Positions 1-8,792 of a stretch of DNA of 50,927 nucleotides are shown here, piece after piece. Position 1 is the stretch's first letter; the number at the start of each line of letters is the position of its first letter. The DNA comes from Acidobacteriota bacterium (GTDB lineage: Bacteria > Acidobacteriota > Terriglobia > Bryobacterales > Bryobacteraceae). Location: NCBI GenBank assembly GCA_017304135.1, contig JAFLBB010000031.1:1-50927 (forward strand), in the 5' to 3' direction. The notes beneath the pieces are model-generated. The model saw only the letters and a list, made by a program, of their open reading frames with translations, was not told where the DNA came from and did no database searches. The position numbers were made by a program, and so were the translations under genes.

Positions 1-243
1 CGGCTCGGGCTTGGCGCCGGCTGTGGGCGCGGCGGGCGGCGCTTCGGCCGCCGGGGCCTCGGTCTGCTGCGCGGCCCGGCTGCGCTCCAATTCGTCATAG
101 CGCGATTCGCGGGTGCCGTAGGTGAGCATAGGGCGTGAACCTGTGCCGTCCAATTCCACGCGAACGCCGGCCAGGTAAGCCGCCGCCGCTCCGCCCGCCA
201 GCGCCAACACGGTGATTCCCAGGATTTTTCCAATGGCCGCCAC
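1..243 (-). CDS. Exported or membrane-anchored protein, 5' part only
   Basis: This leftward gene starts with GTG at 243 and runs off the left edge of the window. The start is set by a strong ribosome binding site (AGGAGGT) about 6 nt upstream. The first 80 residues are MAAIGKILGITVLALAGG, then an Ala-rich stretch to about residue 27 that forms one hydrophobic segment (signal anchor or uncleaved signal peptide). A short polar region with LTYGTRESRYDELERSR follows, then a Pro/Ala-rich low-complexity tail (EAPAAEAPPAAPTAG). This looks like an inner-membrane anchor with a flexible periplasmic linker leading to a domain outside the window. I do not recognise the family. The reading frame is clean and the start is well supported. 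Confidence 0.7.
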   Translation of the reverse strand, partial: MAAIGKILGITVLALAGGAAAAYLAGVRVELDGTGSRPMLTYGTRESRYDELERSRAAQQTEAPAAEAPPAAPTAGAKPEP

Positions 244-261
244 AGACACCTCCTCTTCCGT

Positions 262-267
262 TGTATA
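262..267 (-). promoter_or_regulatory. Probable -10 box of the leftward gene at 1-243
   Basis: On the minus strand the sequence reads TATACA, 18 nt before the GTG start and just upstream of its AGGAGGT ribosome binding site. No clear -35 element is visible. Confidence 0.4.
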
Positions 268-344
268 CGAGATTGAGATGCTTCGGTGAGCCCGGTGGAT
301 CGCAATCCGCGCGTTGCGTTACAGTGGGACTCTCATTTCGAGTC

Positions 345-860
345 ATGACGCCCGACCGTATGCGCAAGCTTGCGCGCTCCCTCGACATGGTGGCCGAGAA
401 GGACCGCCAGGAGTTGGCGCGTCAGCACGCCATTGAACAGGTCCGCCGCGAGGCCGCCGCCGAGCTCTATGGCATTTGCCGCCGCTTCGTCGACGAGTTG
501 AACGCGCTGATGAGCGAGGTGAAGCTCGACCTGGCGCCGCCCGCCTACGAGGCGCGGAATTTCCACGACTCCGGCCCGAACCTGTTCCAGATCAACCTCA
601 ACGGCCGCCTGATTCAGTTCACCTTCCGGCCCACCGACACGCCAACTTCGACGGACAACTACCGCACCCCCTACACGCTGGAAGGCAACATCGCCTCGTT
701 CAACCAGCAGATGATCGAGCACGATGAGATCCGCGACCAGCGGCTCTTTTATTGCCTGGACCGCAACGGCAACGGTTGGCGCTATCAGGAAGGGACCACC
801 GGACGGCACGGCGTGGTGGACAGCGACTACATCGCCGCGCTGCTCGAGAAGCTGACCTAA
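345..860 (+). CDS. Hypothetical protein, 171 aa
   Basis: The protein begins MTPDRMRKLARSLDMVAEKD. An amphipathic, charged helix (about residues 5-50, rich in E/R/A) leads to a compact C-terminal region with LNGRLIQFTFRPT, LDRNGNGWRYQEG and a terminal helix DYIAALLEKL. No signal peptide or membrane segment is seen. The ATG at 345 was chosen because the frame upstream starts only with TTG and carries no domain; ATG 360 is an alternative. No ribosome binding site is obvious. The stop overlaps the stop of the convergent gene at 857 by 4 nt. I do not recognise a family; a soluble cytoplasmic protein is likely. Confidence 0.65.
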   Translation: MTPDRMRKLARSLDMVAEKDRQELARQHAIEQVRREAAAELYGICRRFVDELNALMSEVKLDLAPPAYEARNFHDSGPNLFQINLNGRLIQFTFRPTDTPTSTDNYRTPYTLEGNIASFNQQMIEHDEIRDQRLFYCLDRNGNGWRYQEGTTGRHGVVDSDYIAALLEKLT

Positions 861-1795
861 ACCTCGCCGCGTTCGAGCAGCCGCAACGCCGCCTGTGCAC
901 CGAACTCAGCGCGCATGGCGAGCACCCGCGTCGCCAGTTCGTGATCGGGCAGCTTGGCGGCGATGGCGCTGAGCGCACGGATGCCGAGGGCTTCCAGCAA
1001 CTCACGCCCGTCGTGGAGGAACTCGGCCGCGTCGGGCGCTGATTTCGCCCTGGTCGCCAGCTTCGTCGCGCCGGTGCGGACCGTGGCCGCATTCTCGCCC
1101 GCCAGTGCGCGCATGAGCAGCAGCGCCGCCAGCGGGGCCGTGGGCGCGGCGGCGACGAGGGAGGCGAGCGCCGTGGGTCCGTGCTCGGCGTCGCGGCTTT
1201 CTTCCATGCGTTCGGGCGGGAAGCGTTGGGCGATTTCCAGCCACACATCGAGTCGCGAAGCCCCGGCGGCGGCGTGGGCCATGGCGGTGGCGGCGCGGAT
1301 GGCCTCGTCGGTGGTGAGGGCGTAGGCGGCGACCGATTCGATGAGCTTGTGGGCGGAGAAGTGGTCGTCGCAGCGCTGCATGGCATCGATGAGCTGGGCC
1401 ATGCCGTCACTGCCCAAGCCGCGCAGGGCTGGGGCGAGCTTGGCCACGCCTGCCAGCCAGGGTTCGCGAACGGCCTCCGGGCAGCGGTTGTACCAACCGG
1501 GGAACGCTTCGAGAATGAAGGCCACCGTTTTACGCTCCGGCCGCGCGGCGGCGGCCGTGTCGTGCCAGGTGTTCAGCATGACGATGGCTTCGTGCGGGGC
1601 GAGCGTGGCGGCCTGCGAACAGGCATCGCGGAAGGCGGCGGGAACGGCGAGCTGCTCTTCGACCATGAGATCGATGAGCGCGGCGGCGGCGGCGCGCACC
1701 TGCGGTGAGGTGAAGTCGCGCAGGGCGGCATAGGCGGGCGAGATGGTCTTCGCCAGCCGGTCGATGGTTTCCTCTGGGGTCAGAGGGGGAGGCAT
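857..1795 (-). CDS. Ala-rich helical hypothetical protein, 312 aa
   Basis: The protein starts MPPPLTPEETIDRLAK and is almost entirely predicted helix, rich in Ala, Leu and Glu, with repeated helix-turn-helix spacing (for example APALRGLGSDGMAQLIDAM, ALTTDEAIRAATAMAHAA). This resembles an alpha-solenoid or TPR/HEAT-like protein, but I see no clear repeat consensus. No signal peptide is present. ATG 1795 was preferred to ATG 1810 because a -10-like TATCCT lies 6 nt upstream of it, the spacing seen at other starts here. It is divergent from the LptC/A-like gene, with 77 nt between the starts. Function unknown. Confidence 0.65.
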   Translation of the reverse strand: MPPPLTPEETIDRLAKTISPAYAALRDFTSPQVRAAAAALIDLMVEEQLAVPAAFRDACSQAATLAPHEAIVMLNTWHDTAAAARPERKTVAFILEAFPGWYNRCPEAVREPWLAGVAKLAPALRGLGSDGMAQLIDAMQRCDDHFSAHKLIESVAAYALTTDEAIRAATAMAHAAAGASRLDVWLEIAQRFPPERMEESRDAEHGPTALASLVAAAPTAPLAALLLMRALAGENAATVRTGATKLATRAKSAPDAAEFLHDGRELLEALGIRALSAIAAKLPDHELATRVLAMRAEFGAQAALRLLERGEV

Positions 1796-1801
1796 GGGGT
1801 C

Positions 1802-1807
1802 AGGATA
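1802..1807 (-). promoter_or_regulatory. -10-like TATCCT, 6 nt before the start at 1795
   Basis: On the minus strand TATCCT is followed by GACCCC and then ATG. No Shine-Dalgarno sequence fits in the 6 nt between them, so the message is probably leaderless. Confidence 0.4.
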
Positions 1808-1858
1808 CACTGCGGGGCTTTAGCGGGGCCGAATCCGCTCTCCGCTTCACCCCCTTGC

Positions 1859-1864
1859 TACCCT
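1859..1864 (+). promoter_or_regulatory. -10-like TACCCT, 8 nt before the LptC/A-like start
   Basis: TACCCT is followed by AAAATTGG and ATG 1873. A start site 6-7 nt after the hexamer would leave a leader of at most 2 nt. There is no ribosome binding site. Confidence 0.35.
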
Positions 1865-1872
1865 AAAATTGG

Positions 1873-4173
1873 ATGCGCCGGTTCCGGCACTTATTTTTGC
1901 TCGCACTGCTGGTCGCGCTGGCTGCCGTGGTGGCCGCTTATCGCGCCCAACGCGGCGTGCAGGAGGGGCGGCAACCCGTTCTGCCGAAGGCGCTTCCCCA
2001 GGATGTGCAGGCCTCCAGCCGCGATTGGGTCTACTTCAAGGACAACGGCGGCGTTCCGGTGGTGGAGGTCCGCGCGCGCGACATGGCGCGCATTGAGAAG
2101 CCCGAGCCGCGCATTCAACTCACCGGTGTGCAGCTGAAGCTGTTCCACAAGGACGGCAAGCAGTATGACCTGGTGAAATCGGCCGCGGCCATCTTTGACG
2201 AGGCCGGCTCGTCGCTGTTCTCCGAAGGCGACGTGGAGATCACGCTGGCCATCCCCGCCGATCAGCCCGCCGACCAGCCCACGGGCCGCCTGCTCACCAT
2301 CAAGACTTCGGGCGTCGATTTCGATGCCTCCACAGGCCGCGCGCACACGGAGCGCCCCGTACAGTTTGCCTTCGATTCGGGCGATGGCACGGCCACGGGG
2401 GCCACCTACGAGCCCGCCGAGCGGCAGTTGCACCTGCACAACGAGGCGCACCTGGTGTGGCGCGGGCGTGGCCCGGCCGAGCGGGCGATGGTGATCGAGG
2501 CCGGGCAGCTCATCTATCGTGAAAGCGAGGCGCGCGTGCTGCTTACGCCGTGGTCGCGCTTCACGCGGCAATCGCTGAAGATGGAGGGCGCGGAATCGAC
2601 GGTGTATCTCGACAAGGGCCACATTCAGCGCGTCGAGTCAGTGAAGGCGCGCGGCGTGGATGCGCAGCCCAACCGCGAGCTCGACTTTGCGGCCGACCTG
2701 CTGCACCTCTTCTTCAACGCCGACTCGCACGTGGAGAAGATCACGGGCGAAACGAACGCAACGCTCAACGCCAAGACGGCGACGGCCAACACACGCGTCA
2801 CCACGGACCGGCTCGACCTGGAATTCAACGCCGCGGGTAAGGAATCGCTGCTCCAGACGGCCGCCGCGCACGGCTCATCGACGCTCGAATCGAAACCGTC
2901 GGTGCGGCTGGGCGGCGTGCAGCCGCCGACGAGACTGCTGAAGTCCGACGTGATCGTGGCCAAGATGCGCGACGGCGGGCAGGAACTGGCGCAGGTGGAG
3001 ACGCACACGGCGGGGACGGTCGATTTCCTGCCCAACGCCCCGTCGCAGGCGCGGCGGCATCTGGAAGCCAACCGGCTGTGGATGACCTACGGCCCGCGCA
3101 ACATGCTCGAAGCCTTCCGCGCCGTGCAGGTGTCGACGCGCACCGACAAGCCGCCCACGCGCCGCACGCCCAAGCCGCCGCCGGCGATCACCTTCTCCGA
3201 CGATCTGACGGCCAGCTTCCATCCGGCAACGGGCGACCTGACGAAACTCGAGCAGTGGAACAACTTCCGCTACCAGGAGGGCGAGCGGCAGGCCACGGCC
3301 ACCAAGGCCACGCTGGAACAGGCCACCGACCGCATTCTGCTCGAATCCGATGGCAAGGCGCAGGCCAAGACGTGGGACCCCAGCGGTTCGCTCACGGCCG
3401 ACACGATCACGCTCGACCAGGCCACCGGCCGTACCTTCGCCGAAGGCAACGTCCTTTCCACGCGACTGCCTGACTCGAAGCCGGCCAAGAACAACTCCGC
3501 CATGCTCAGCCCCGGCGAGCCGCTCTATGCCCGCGCCCAGCGCATGACGGCCGTGGATAACAACCGCGACCTCACCTACGAAGGCGCGGCCACGCTGTGG
3601 CAGGCCGCTAACCGGCTGCAGGCCGACCGCGTGCACATTCTGCGCGAGAAGCAGACGCTCGACGCCACGGGCAATGTCGTTTCGCAGTTGATCGATTCCT
3701 CGCCCGACCAGAAGACGGCCGCGCCGGTGACGATCGTCCGTGCCCAATCGCTGCACTATGACGATGCGGAGAACCTGGCGCACTACAAGGGCAACGTGCG
3801 GTTGAACCAGGGCGGCGGGATGGACGTGCAGTCGGCGGAACTGCGGGCCTACCTGGTGGATGAGCCCAAGCCGGGGCAGTCGCGGCTGGAGAAGGCGTTT
3901 GCCGACGGCAGTGTGATCATCCTGCAGCAGGCCGCGTACAAGCCGCCGGGCGGCGGGCCTTCGGTGATCCGCACGCGGCGCGGCACGGCCGAGCACGCCG
4001 AATATTACCTTGCCGACGGCCGCGTGATTCTGCGCGGGGGCAATCCGCAAATGGCCGATTCGGTGAAGGGCACGACGCGGGGCCGCCAATTGACCTGGTT
4101 TTCGGCCAATGATAGCCTGCTCGTAGAGGGTGCTGAGACGCAGCCGGTGCGGAGCCGGATTCTGCGGCGTTAG
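1873..4173 (+). CDS. Large LptC/LptA (OstA)-type LPS transport protein, 766 aa
   Basis: An N-terminal signal anchor (HLFLLALLVALAAVVAAY, residues 6-23) is followed by an LptC-like region with DVQASSRDWVYFKDNGG and LTGVQLKLFHKDGKQYDLV. Repeated OstA/LptA-like beta-jellyroll segments follow, to the C-terminus, with phrases such as LFSEGDVEITL, TFAEGNVLSTRL, AHYKGNVRLNQGGG and GRVILRGGNPQM. These xxGNVxL or EGDVxI repeats are typical of the fold that carries LPS across the periplasm between LptB2FG and LptD. E. coli LptC and LptA are each below 200 aa, so this protein could hold several jellyroll units. It is followed after 6 nt by lptB, which supports the role. Confidence 0.85.
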   Translation: MRRFRHLFLLALLVALAAVVAAYRAQRGVQEGRQPVLPKALPQDVQASSRDWVYFKDNGGVPVVEVRARDMARIEKPEPRIQLTGVQLKLFHKDGKQYDLVKSAAAIFDEAGSSLFSEGDVEITLAIPADQPADQPTGRLLTIKTSGVDFDASTGRAHTERPVQFAFDSGDGTATGATYEPAERQLHLHNEAHLVWRGRGPAERAMVIEAGQLIYRESEARVLLTPWSRFTRQSLKMEGAESTVYLDKGHIQRVESVKARGVDAQPNRELDFAADLLHLFFNADSHVEKITGETNATLNAKTATANTRVTTDRLDLEFNAAGKESLLQTAAAHGSSTLESKPSVRLGGVQPPTRLLKSDVIVAKMRDGGQELAQVETHTAGTVDFLPNAPSQARRHLEANRLWMTYGPRNMLEAFRAVQVSTRTDKPPTRRTPKPPPAITFSDDLTASFHPATGDLTKLEQWNNFRYQEGERQATATKATLEQATDRILLESDGKAQAKTWDPSGSLTADTITLDQATGRTFAEGNVLSTRLPDSKPAKNNSAMLSPGEPLYARAQRMTAVDNNRDLTYEGAATLWQAANRLQADRVHILREKQTLDATGNVVSQLIDSSPDQKTAAPVTIVRAQSLHYDDAENLAHYKGNVRLNQGGGMDVQSAELRAYLVDEPKPGQSRLEKAFADGSVIILQQAAYKPPGGGPSVIRTRRGTAEHAEYYLADGRVILRGGNPQMADSVKGTTRGRQLTWFSANDSLLVEGAETQPVRSRILRR

Positions 4174-4179
4174 CCTTGC

Positions 4180-4920
4180 ATGCGGAAGCTCGAAACGGCT
4201 GAGATCGCCAAATCCTATCGCCGCCGGAAGGTCGTCGATGATGTTTCGCTCTCGGTCACGCAGGGCGAAGTGGTCGGCCTGCTGGGTCCCAACGGCGCGG
4301 GCAAAACCACCAGTTTCTACATCATCGTGGGCCTCATCTCGCCGGATACGGGCAAGGTGTTGCTCGACGGCGAGGACATCACGGACCGCGCGATGTATGA
4401 GCGCGCCCGCCTCGGCATCAGCTACCTGCCGCAGGAGCCGTCGGTGTTCCGCAAGCTCACGGTGGAGGAGAACCTGCTGGCCATCCTTGAAACGCTGCCG
4501 TTGAACGCGCATGACCGGCGCTCGCGCATGAACCTGCTCATTGACCAGCTCGGGTTGGACAAGGTGCGGCAATCGAAGGGCTACATGCTTTCGGGCGGCG
4601 AGCGGCGACGCGTGGAGATCGCCCGTTCGCTCGTCATCAACCCGAGCTTCCTGCTGCTCGACGAGCCGTTTTCGGGCATCGATCCGATCCAGGTGCTGGA
4701 AATCCAGCGCATCATTTTCGACCTGAAGCGCGCCGGAATCGGCATTCTGATCACTGACCACAACGTGCGCGAGACGCTGGCCGTCACCGACCGCGCCTAC
4801 ATCATCAACAACGGGACGATTTTCCGGGCGGGTTCGCCGGATTCGCTCGGGCGCGACCCGGAAGTGAAGCGCGTCTACCTGGGCGACAACTTTACGTTTG
4901 AGCTGGGCGTGAGGCAGTAG
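4180..4920 (+). CDS. lptB: LPS export ABC transporter ATP-binding protein LptB
   Basis: This 246-aa ATPase has Walker [10 protein letters not shown] (about residue 36), the Q-loop region [17 protein letters not shown], the signature [15 protein letters not shown], Walker [14 protein letters not shown] and the switch His in ITDHNV. The sequence [17 protein letters not shown] and length are characteristic of LptB, which powers LPS extraction from the inner membrane together with LptF and LptG (not in the window). It follows the LptC/A-like gene by 6 nt, so the two are almost certainly cotranscribed. Confidence 0.95.
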   Translation: MRKLETAEIAKSYRRRKVVDDVSLSVTQGEVVGLLGPNGAGKTTSFYIIVGLISPDTGKVLLDGEDITDRAMYERARLGISYLPQEPSVFRKLTVEENLLAILETLPLNAHDRRSRMNLLIDQLGLDKVRQSKGYMLSGGERRRVEIARSLVINPSFLLLDEPFSGIDPIQVLEIQRIIFDLKRAGIGILITDHNVRETLAVTDRAYIINNGTIFRAGSPDSLGRDPEVKRVYLGDNFTFELGVRQ

Positions 4921-4953
4921 GTGCGGGGGCGGGCGTCCCCGGTTTGCGAAAAT

Positions 4954-5175
4954 CTACTTCCGCGCACCGACCCTGCCGGCGATCTTGAGCAACCCCCGTA
5001 GCGCGTCGTTCACGGCGTCAGAGTCAGGAAAGGCGGCGGCGACATCAGGCGAGAGCTTTACCAGGTTGGTGCCCTCCGCATAGCGCGCGGCATATTTTCC
5101 GCGCACCCCGTTCGAAAAATCGTACTCGGGGCGCATCTCCTCAACGGTCTTGGTTGCTGTAGTCCGCTTCTTCAT
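4954..5175 (-). CDS. BrnA-like antitoxin, 73 aa
   Basis: The protein MKKRTTATKTVEEMRPEYDF continues with GVRGKYAARYAEGTNLV and a C-terminal FPDSDAVNDALRGLL. This is the common small partner encoded directly after BrnT-type toxins: a flexible N-terminus and a short DNA-binding/dimerising C-terminal part. The start at ATG 5175 lies inside the toxin gene, giving a 35-nt overlap, which is typical of toxin-first modules with translational coupling. It probably neutralises the toxin and represses the operon. Local base composition is less GC-rich than its neighbours, suggesting acquisition. Confidence 0.75.
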   Translation of the reverse strand: MKKRTTATKTVEEMRPEYDFSNGVRGKYAARYAEGTNLVKLSPDVAAAFPDSDAVNDALRGLLKIAGRVGARK

Positions 5176-5440
5176 ATTTCCTTGCCTCCCCGCCCAATGC
5201 CCGGCGTGCGCTGATGATCCGAATGGTAGCTTCACGGTCGGCGTGTACCACCACAACCAGCCTGCCGTGAGCAGACTCGCCAATCGTGATCAATCGCTGT
5301 TCCTCTAGGGAATGGTCCGGATCCTCGATGGTGATCGACAGGTCGTCGCCGAACACTGTGCTCGCCTCCTCAAGCGACACGCCATGCTTCCGCAGATTCA
5401 GTTCCGCTTTCTTACCGTCCCAACTGAAAAGCAGCGGCAT
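5141..5440 (-). CDS. brnT: BrnT family ribonuclease toxin
   Basis: This 99-aa protein carries the BrnT consensus in order: FSWDGKKAELNLRKHGVSL, EEASTVFGDD, DPDHSLEEQRLITIG, GRLVVVVHAD and IRIISARRA, ending in RKYEEA. BrnT folds like RelE-type ribonucleases and inhibits translation when its antitoxin is degraded. It is the first gene of a two-gene leftward module with the antitoxin at 4954. The start ATG 5440 gives the expected length for the family. Confidence 0.88.
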   Translation of the reverse strand: MPLLFSWDGKKAELNLRKHGVSLEEASTVFGDDLSITIEDPDHSLEEQRLITIGESAHGRLVVVVHADREATIRIISARRALGGEARKYEEADYSNQDR

Positions 5441-5591
5441 GGCCCTTCACCCAAATGCTAGCGTACTGCCAACCGAAAGGGATGACATGCCTGTAATTGG
5501 CCCGGTCAAGCCGGCGCTCACCGCACACACATGCCGCCCCGTTGCCTCACAAAACCCGTGATAGCCTGTCCACGGATAGGAGGTCACGGCA

Positions 5592-6854
5592 ATGAAGGTG
5601 AATCGGCGCGGGTTTGTGACGGGGGCGGTTGCGGCGGGCCTGGCGGGCCTGCCGGCAGGGGCTGCGGTGAGCGAGGCCGTGCGGGCGCGCTACGACAAGC
5701 TCGACGCGATTCTCAAGCAACCGGTGCTGAAGAAGGCCCTGTTCCGCGAGCCGGTGATCATCGAGTCGCTCGAACTGCTCAAGCTGGGGAACAACTACAT
5801 GTGCCGGGTGCGCTCGCGCGACGGTGCTGAAGGCATGGCGGCGGCGCACAGCACGATGAGCACGCTCTACCCGATCTTCCTCAAAAACCTGCAGCCCTTC
5901 TTCCTCGGCAAGGACGCGCGCGAGCTGGATCTCATCCTCGAAAAGGTCTTCATCTACCAGTTCAACTTCCGCTTCAACGGCCTGGCGCTCGGCCTGCCGC
6001 TGGCCACCATCGAGTTCGCCATTCTCGACATGCTGGGCCGCATGGCCAAGAAGCCCGTGGGCGAACTGATCGGCGAGATCCACCATCGCCAGGTGGGCGT
6101 CTACATGGCCACCGAGTGGCGCGAAAAGCCGGTGGCCGAGTCCATCGAGCTCATCAAGGGCGCGGTGGCCGAATACGATGTGCGCGCGCTGAAGATCAAG
6201 GTGGGCGGGCTGATGTACATGACCAAGGACATGTACGCGCAAGGGCCGCCCGGACGCACCGAGGCCATCGTGCCGCTGGTGCGCAAAACCTTCGGCGACA
6301 AGATGGCCATCTATGCCGATTCGAACAGCTTCTACACGGTGCCCGAGGCCATTCGCGTCGGCCGGCTGCTCGAGCAATACAAGTTTCGCTACTTCGAGGA
6401 GCCGGTGATGTTTGACCAGTTGGAGGACATCAAGGCGGTGGCCGATGCGCTCACGCTGCCGGTGGCCAACGGCGAGCAGGACTACAGCTTCCACAGCTTC
6501 CGCTGGCTGATCGCCAACGACGGGCTGGAGATCGTGCAGCCGGACAATTACTACTTCGGCGGGCTCATCCGCTCCATGAAGGTGGCGCGCATGGCGGCGG
6601 CGTTTGGCAAGGAATTTGTGCCGCATATGAGCGGCGGCGGGCTGGGCTTCCTCTACAACATCCACATGGTGTCGGCGGTCCCAAACGCGGGCGAACACCA
6701 CGAGTTCAAGACCTTCCGCACCAATGTCCGCTATGAGTGCAAGACCTCGCCGCTGAAAGTGGTGGCGGGGAAGATCCAGGTGCCGACAGGGCCTGGGTTC
6801 GGGGCGGACTTTGATCCGGATTGGATCAAGAAGCATGAGGTGGTGCAGGGGTAG
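5592..6854 (+). CDS. Tat-exported enolase-superfamily (mandelate racemase/muconate lactonizing type) enzyme
   Basis: The 420-aa protein has a twin-arginine leader ([20 protein letters not shown]). The enolase-superfamily active site is visible: KxK at K201-I-K203, metal ligands D243 (YADSNSF), E269 (FEEP) and E295 (NGEQ), and H345 (VPHMSGG) near the end of the barrel. These enzymes abstract a proton alpha to a carboxylate, in racemisation or sugar-acid dehydration. The exact substrate cannot be read from the sequence. A clear ribosome binding site (GGAGG) precedes ATG 5592. Export by Tat is unusual for the superfamily in general but common in acidobacterial paralogues (inference). Confidence 0.85.
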   Translation: MKVNRRGFVTGAVAAGLAGLPAGAAVSEAVRARYDKLDAILKQPVLKKALFREPVIIESLELLKLGNNYMCRVRSRDGAEGMAAAHSTMSTLYPIFLKNLQPFFLGKDARELDLILEKVFIYQFNFRFNGLALGLPLATIEFAILDMLGRMAKKPVGELIGEIHHRQVGVYMATEWREKPVAESIELIKGAVAEYDVRALKIKVGGLMYMTKDMYAQGPPGRTEAIVPLVRKTFGDKMAIYADSNSFYTVPEAIRVGRLLEQYKFRYFEEPVMFDQLEDIKAVADALTLPVANGEQDYSFHSFRWLIANDGLEIVQPDNYYFGGLIRSMKVARMAAAFGKEFVPHMSGGGLGFLYNIHMVSAVPNAGEHHEFKTFRTNVRYECKTSPLKVVAGKIQVPTGPGFGADFDPDWIKKHEVVQG

Positions 6855-6888
6855 GCGGGGCTGCAACAGGTAGCAAACCGGAGGACGA

Positions 6889-7344
6889 ATGGAACGGCGA
6901 GACTTACTCGGGGGCATGGGGTTGTTAATGGCCGCGCCAAGGCCGGCCGAGCCGGCGGCGGATGACGCCGCTGCGGTGAAGCAGATGATTCAGGACTGCT
7001 ACACCGTGTTCTTCCAGAAGCGGGACAAGCTCAAGTACCGTTCGATGCTGACCGACGACTACTTACTGCTGGAGAACGGCGAAATCCTCGACATCGAGGG
7101 CGACATCCGCACGATGCCGGCGCCGGGCAGCGGCTACCAGCGCAGTGACGCCTTCGATTTCCGGTCGGTGCGGATTCACGGCGACACCGCCTATCTCGTC
7201 TACTTCCTGAAGTCGGAGATTTCCGACAGCAAAGTGGGAAAGAGCAGCCGCGCGTGGCTCGAAAGCGCGATCCTGCGGCGCTCCGGTGGGGGCTGGCGTA
7301 TCGCGCTGCTGCACTCCACCAGGCTTACCAAGCCCAGCGCGTAA
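6889..7344 (+). CDS. NTF2-like (DUF4440/SnoaL-type) protein, 151 aa
   Basis: After a short N-terminus (MERRDLLGGMGLLMAAPRP, a possible weak leader) the protein shows the cone-shaped NTF2-like pattern: a first helix AVKQMIQDCYTVFFQKRD, LTDDYLLLENGEILD, then strands FRSVRIHGDTAYLVYFLKSE and GGWRIALLHSTRL. Such proteins bind small ligands or act as associated domains; no catalytic residues can be assigned. It lies 34 nt after the enolase-superfamily gene and may be cotranscribed with it. Confidence 0.75.
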   Translation: MERRDLLGGMGLLMAAPRPAEPAADDAAAVKQMIQDCYTVFFQKRDKLKYRSMLTDDYLLLENGEILDIEGDIRTMPAPGSGYQRSDAFDFRSVRIHGDTAYLVYFLKSEISDSKVGKSSRAWLESAILRRSGGGWRIALLHSTRLTKPSA

Positions 7345-7405
7345 CGCAGTCGCGCATGCCCGATGCGGATGCTGCCGCTCTGATTCCCCTCCCCGAACCG
7401 CCGTG

Positions 7406-7411
7406 TATAGT
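7406..7411 (+). promoter_or_regulatory. -10-like TATAGT directly before the permease gene
   Basis: TATAGT abuts ATG 7412 and lies 6 nt before ATG 7418, the same spacing as at 39162 and 49335. This favours ATG 7418 as a leaderless start. Confidence 0.4.
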
Positions 7412-7417
7412 ATGGCG

Positions 7418-8758
7418 ATGGCCGCACCGGAGCCGCCCCTAGCAAACGCCGCGCCGGAACTGCGCCGTTCCGTGGGGCCTTGGGACCTGACTGCGCTGGG
7501 GGTGAACCAGGTCATCGGTGGAGCGATCTTCCTCATTCCCGCCGCCATCGCGCAAGCGATCGGAACCTGGAGCCCTATCGGCTTTCTTCTCGCCGGCGGC
7601 GCCATGCTCCTGATCGCCCTGTGCTATGCCGAGACCGCCAGCCGGTTCTCCAGTACCGGTGGCGCTTACGTTTACACGCGCGCGGCGTTCGGCAGGTTTG
7701 CCGGTTTTGAAATTGGATGGATGCAGTGGTTCGTCCGCGTGTCGAGCCAGGCGGCCATTGTCAGCGGCATTGCGAACGCGCTTGCCTATTACTGGCCGGC
7801 GGCGAACCAAAGTTGGCGGCAAGTTGTCATCGTTTCGGCCATCACGCTGCTGATCGGCTACTGGCATGTCCGGGGCATTCGCGAAAGCGCCTGGGCGATC
7901 AACTTTTTTGCCGCCGCCAAGCTGATTCCCCTTGTGACGTTCATTGGAGTGGGCGCCTTTCTGGTCGACTGGCGATCGCTTGCGCCACTACCGGATATTG
8001 GCCTGAATCAGATCGTCAGCGCTGGCCTGCTGCTGGTGTTCGCCTACGGGGGATTCGAGTCAGTTGCCGTCATCGCGGGGGAAACTCGGCATCCGCGGCG
8101 CGACGTGCCCTTCGGACTCGGCGCGACCATGCTCTGCGTCACCATCGTCATGACGGGCGCGCAGGCTGTTTATGTTGGATCTCAACCGGCAAACGCAAGT
8201 TCGGCAACGCCTCTCGCCGATTCGGCCCAGGCGCTCATGGGATGGGCCGGAGCGGCCCTTATGGGGGCCGGCTCAGTGATCTCCATGCTGGGGAACAACG
8301 CTGGGAGTTCTCTGGTTGCGTCCCGCATGCTATTTGCGCTCGCCGAACAGCGGGACCTGCCCAGTTTCCTCGCGCGGATCCATCCTGGTTACCGGACTCC
8401 CGCCGTCGCCATCTGCTTCTCCACGGCGGTCACGCTCGTTCTCGCCGTCAGCGGCTCGTTCGTGATGCTCGCCAGCACCAGCGCCCTGGCCCGGCTTCTC
8501 ACCTACACAGGTGTTTCTCTATCGACGTTGGTCCTGCGCAAGCGAAACTCTCCGGCCGCCACCTTTGTGCTTCCTTTCGGCGCGTCGATTCCCGTGGCGG
8601 CCACGGTGCTCTCATTGGCCATGATTGCCGGGGCCACGCGCGAGCAGTTCACGGCGGGCGGACTGGCGCTGGCCGCGGGCGCGATCTTGTACCTATGCAA
8701 CAACCGGGCCCGTGTCCTGGACGAAGTGCCGGCCTTGCAGCGCGCCGGAGGCGACTGA
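7418..8758 (+). CDS. APC-family amino acid/polyamine permease
   Basis: The protein is about 446 aa with some twelve hydrophobic segments. The first contains the APC signature ALGVNQVIGGAIFLIPAAIA, an unwound first transmembrane helix with a G-x-G-like motif. Other features are the gene-family stretch LVFAYGGFESVAVIAGE in the middle and GNNAGSSLVASRMLFALAEQ towards the end. It should import an amino acid or amine by proton symport or exchange across the inner membrane. ATG 7418 was chosen because a TATAGT box lies 6 nt upstream; ATG 7412 is the alternative. Codon use is less extreme than in neighbouring genes (more T- and A-ending codons), so recent transfer is possible. Confidence 0.85.
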   Translation: MAAPEPPLANAAPELRRSVGPWDLTALGVNQVIGGAIFLIPAAIAQAIGTWSPIGFLLAGGAMLLIALCYAETASRFSSTGGAYVYTRAAFGRFAGFEIGWMQWFVRVSSQAAIVSGIANALAYYWPAANQSWRQVVIVSAITLLIGYWHVRGIRESAWAINFFAAAKLIPLVTFIGVGAFLVDWRSLAPLPDIGLNQIVSAGLLLVFAYGGFESVAVIAGETRHPRRDVPFGLGATMLCVTIVMTGAQAVYVGSQPANASSATPLADSAQALMGWAGAALMGAGSVISMLGNNAGSSLVASRMLFALAEQRDLPSFLARIHPGYRTPAVAICFSTAVTLVLAVSGSFVMLASTSALARLLTYTGVSLSTLVLRKRNSPAATFVLPFGASIPVAATVLSLAMIAGATREQFTAGGLALAAGAILYLCNNRARVLDEVPALQRAGGD

Positions 8759-8792
8759 AATCGCCGCGTGCACACCGTGCAGCGGTTTGCGG

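Noticed and set aside
2875..4761. A 628-codon open frame on the minus strand opposite the LptC/A and lptB genes
   Set aside because: It lies wholly antisense to two well-supported genes; its translation is low-complexity (R, G, H, A, V rich) and has no domain. High GC makes such frames common.
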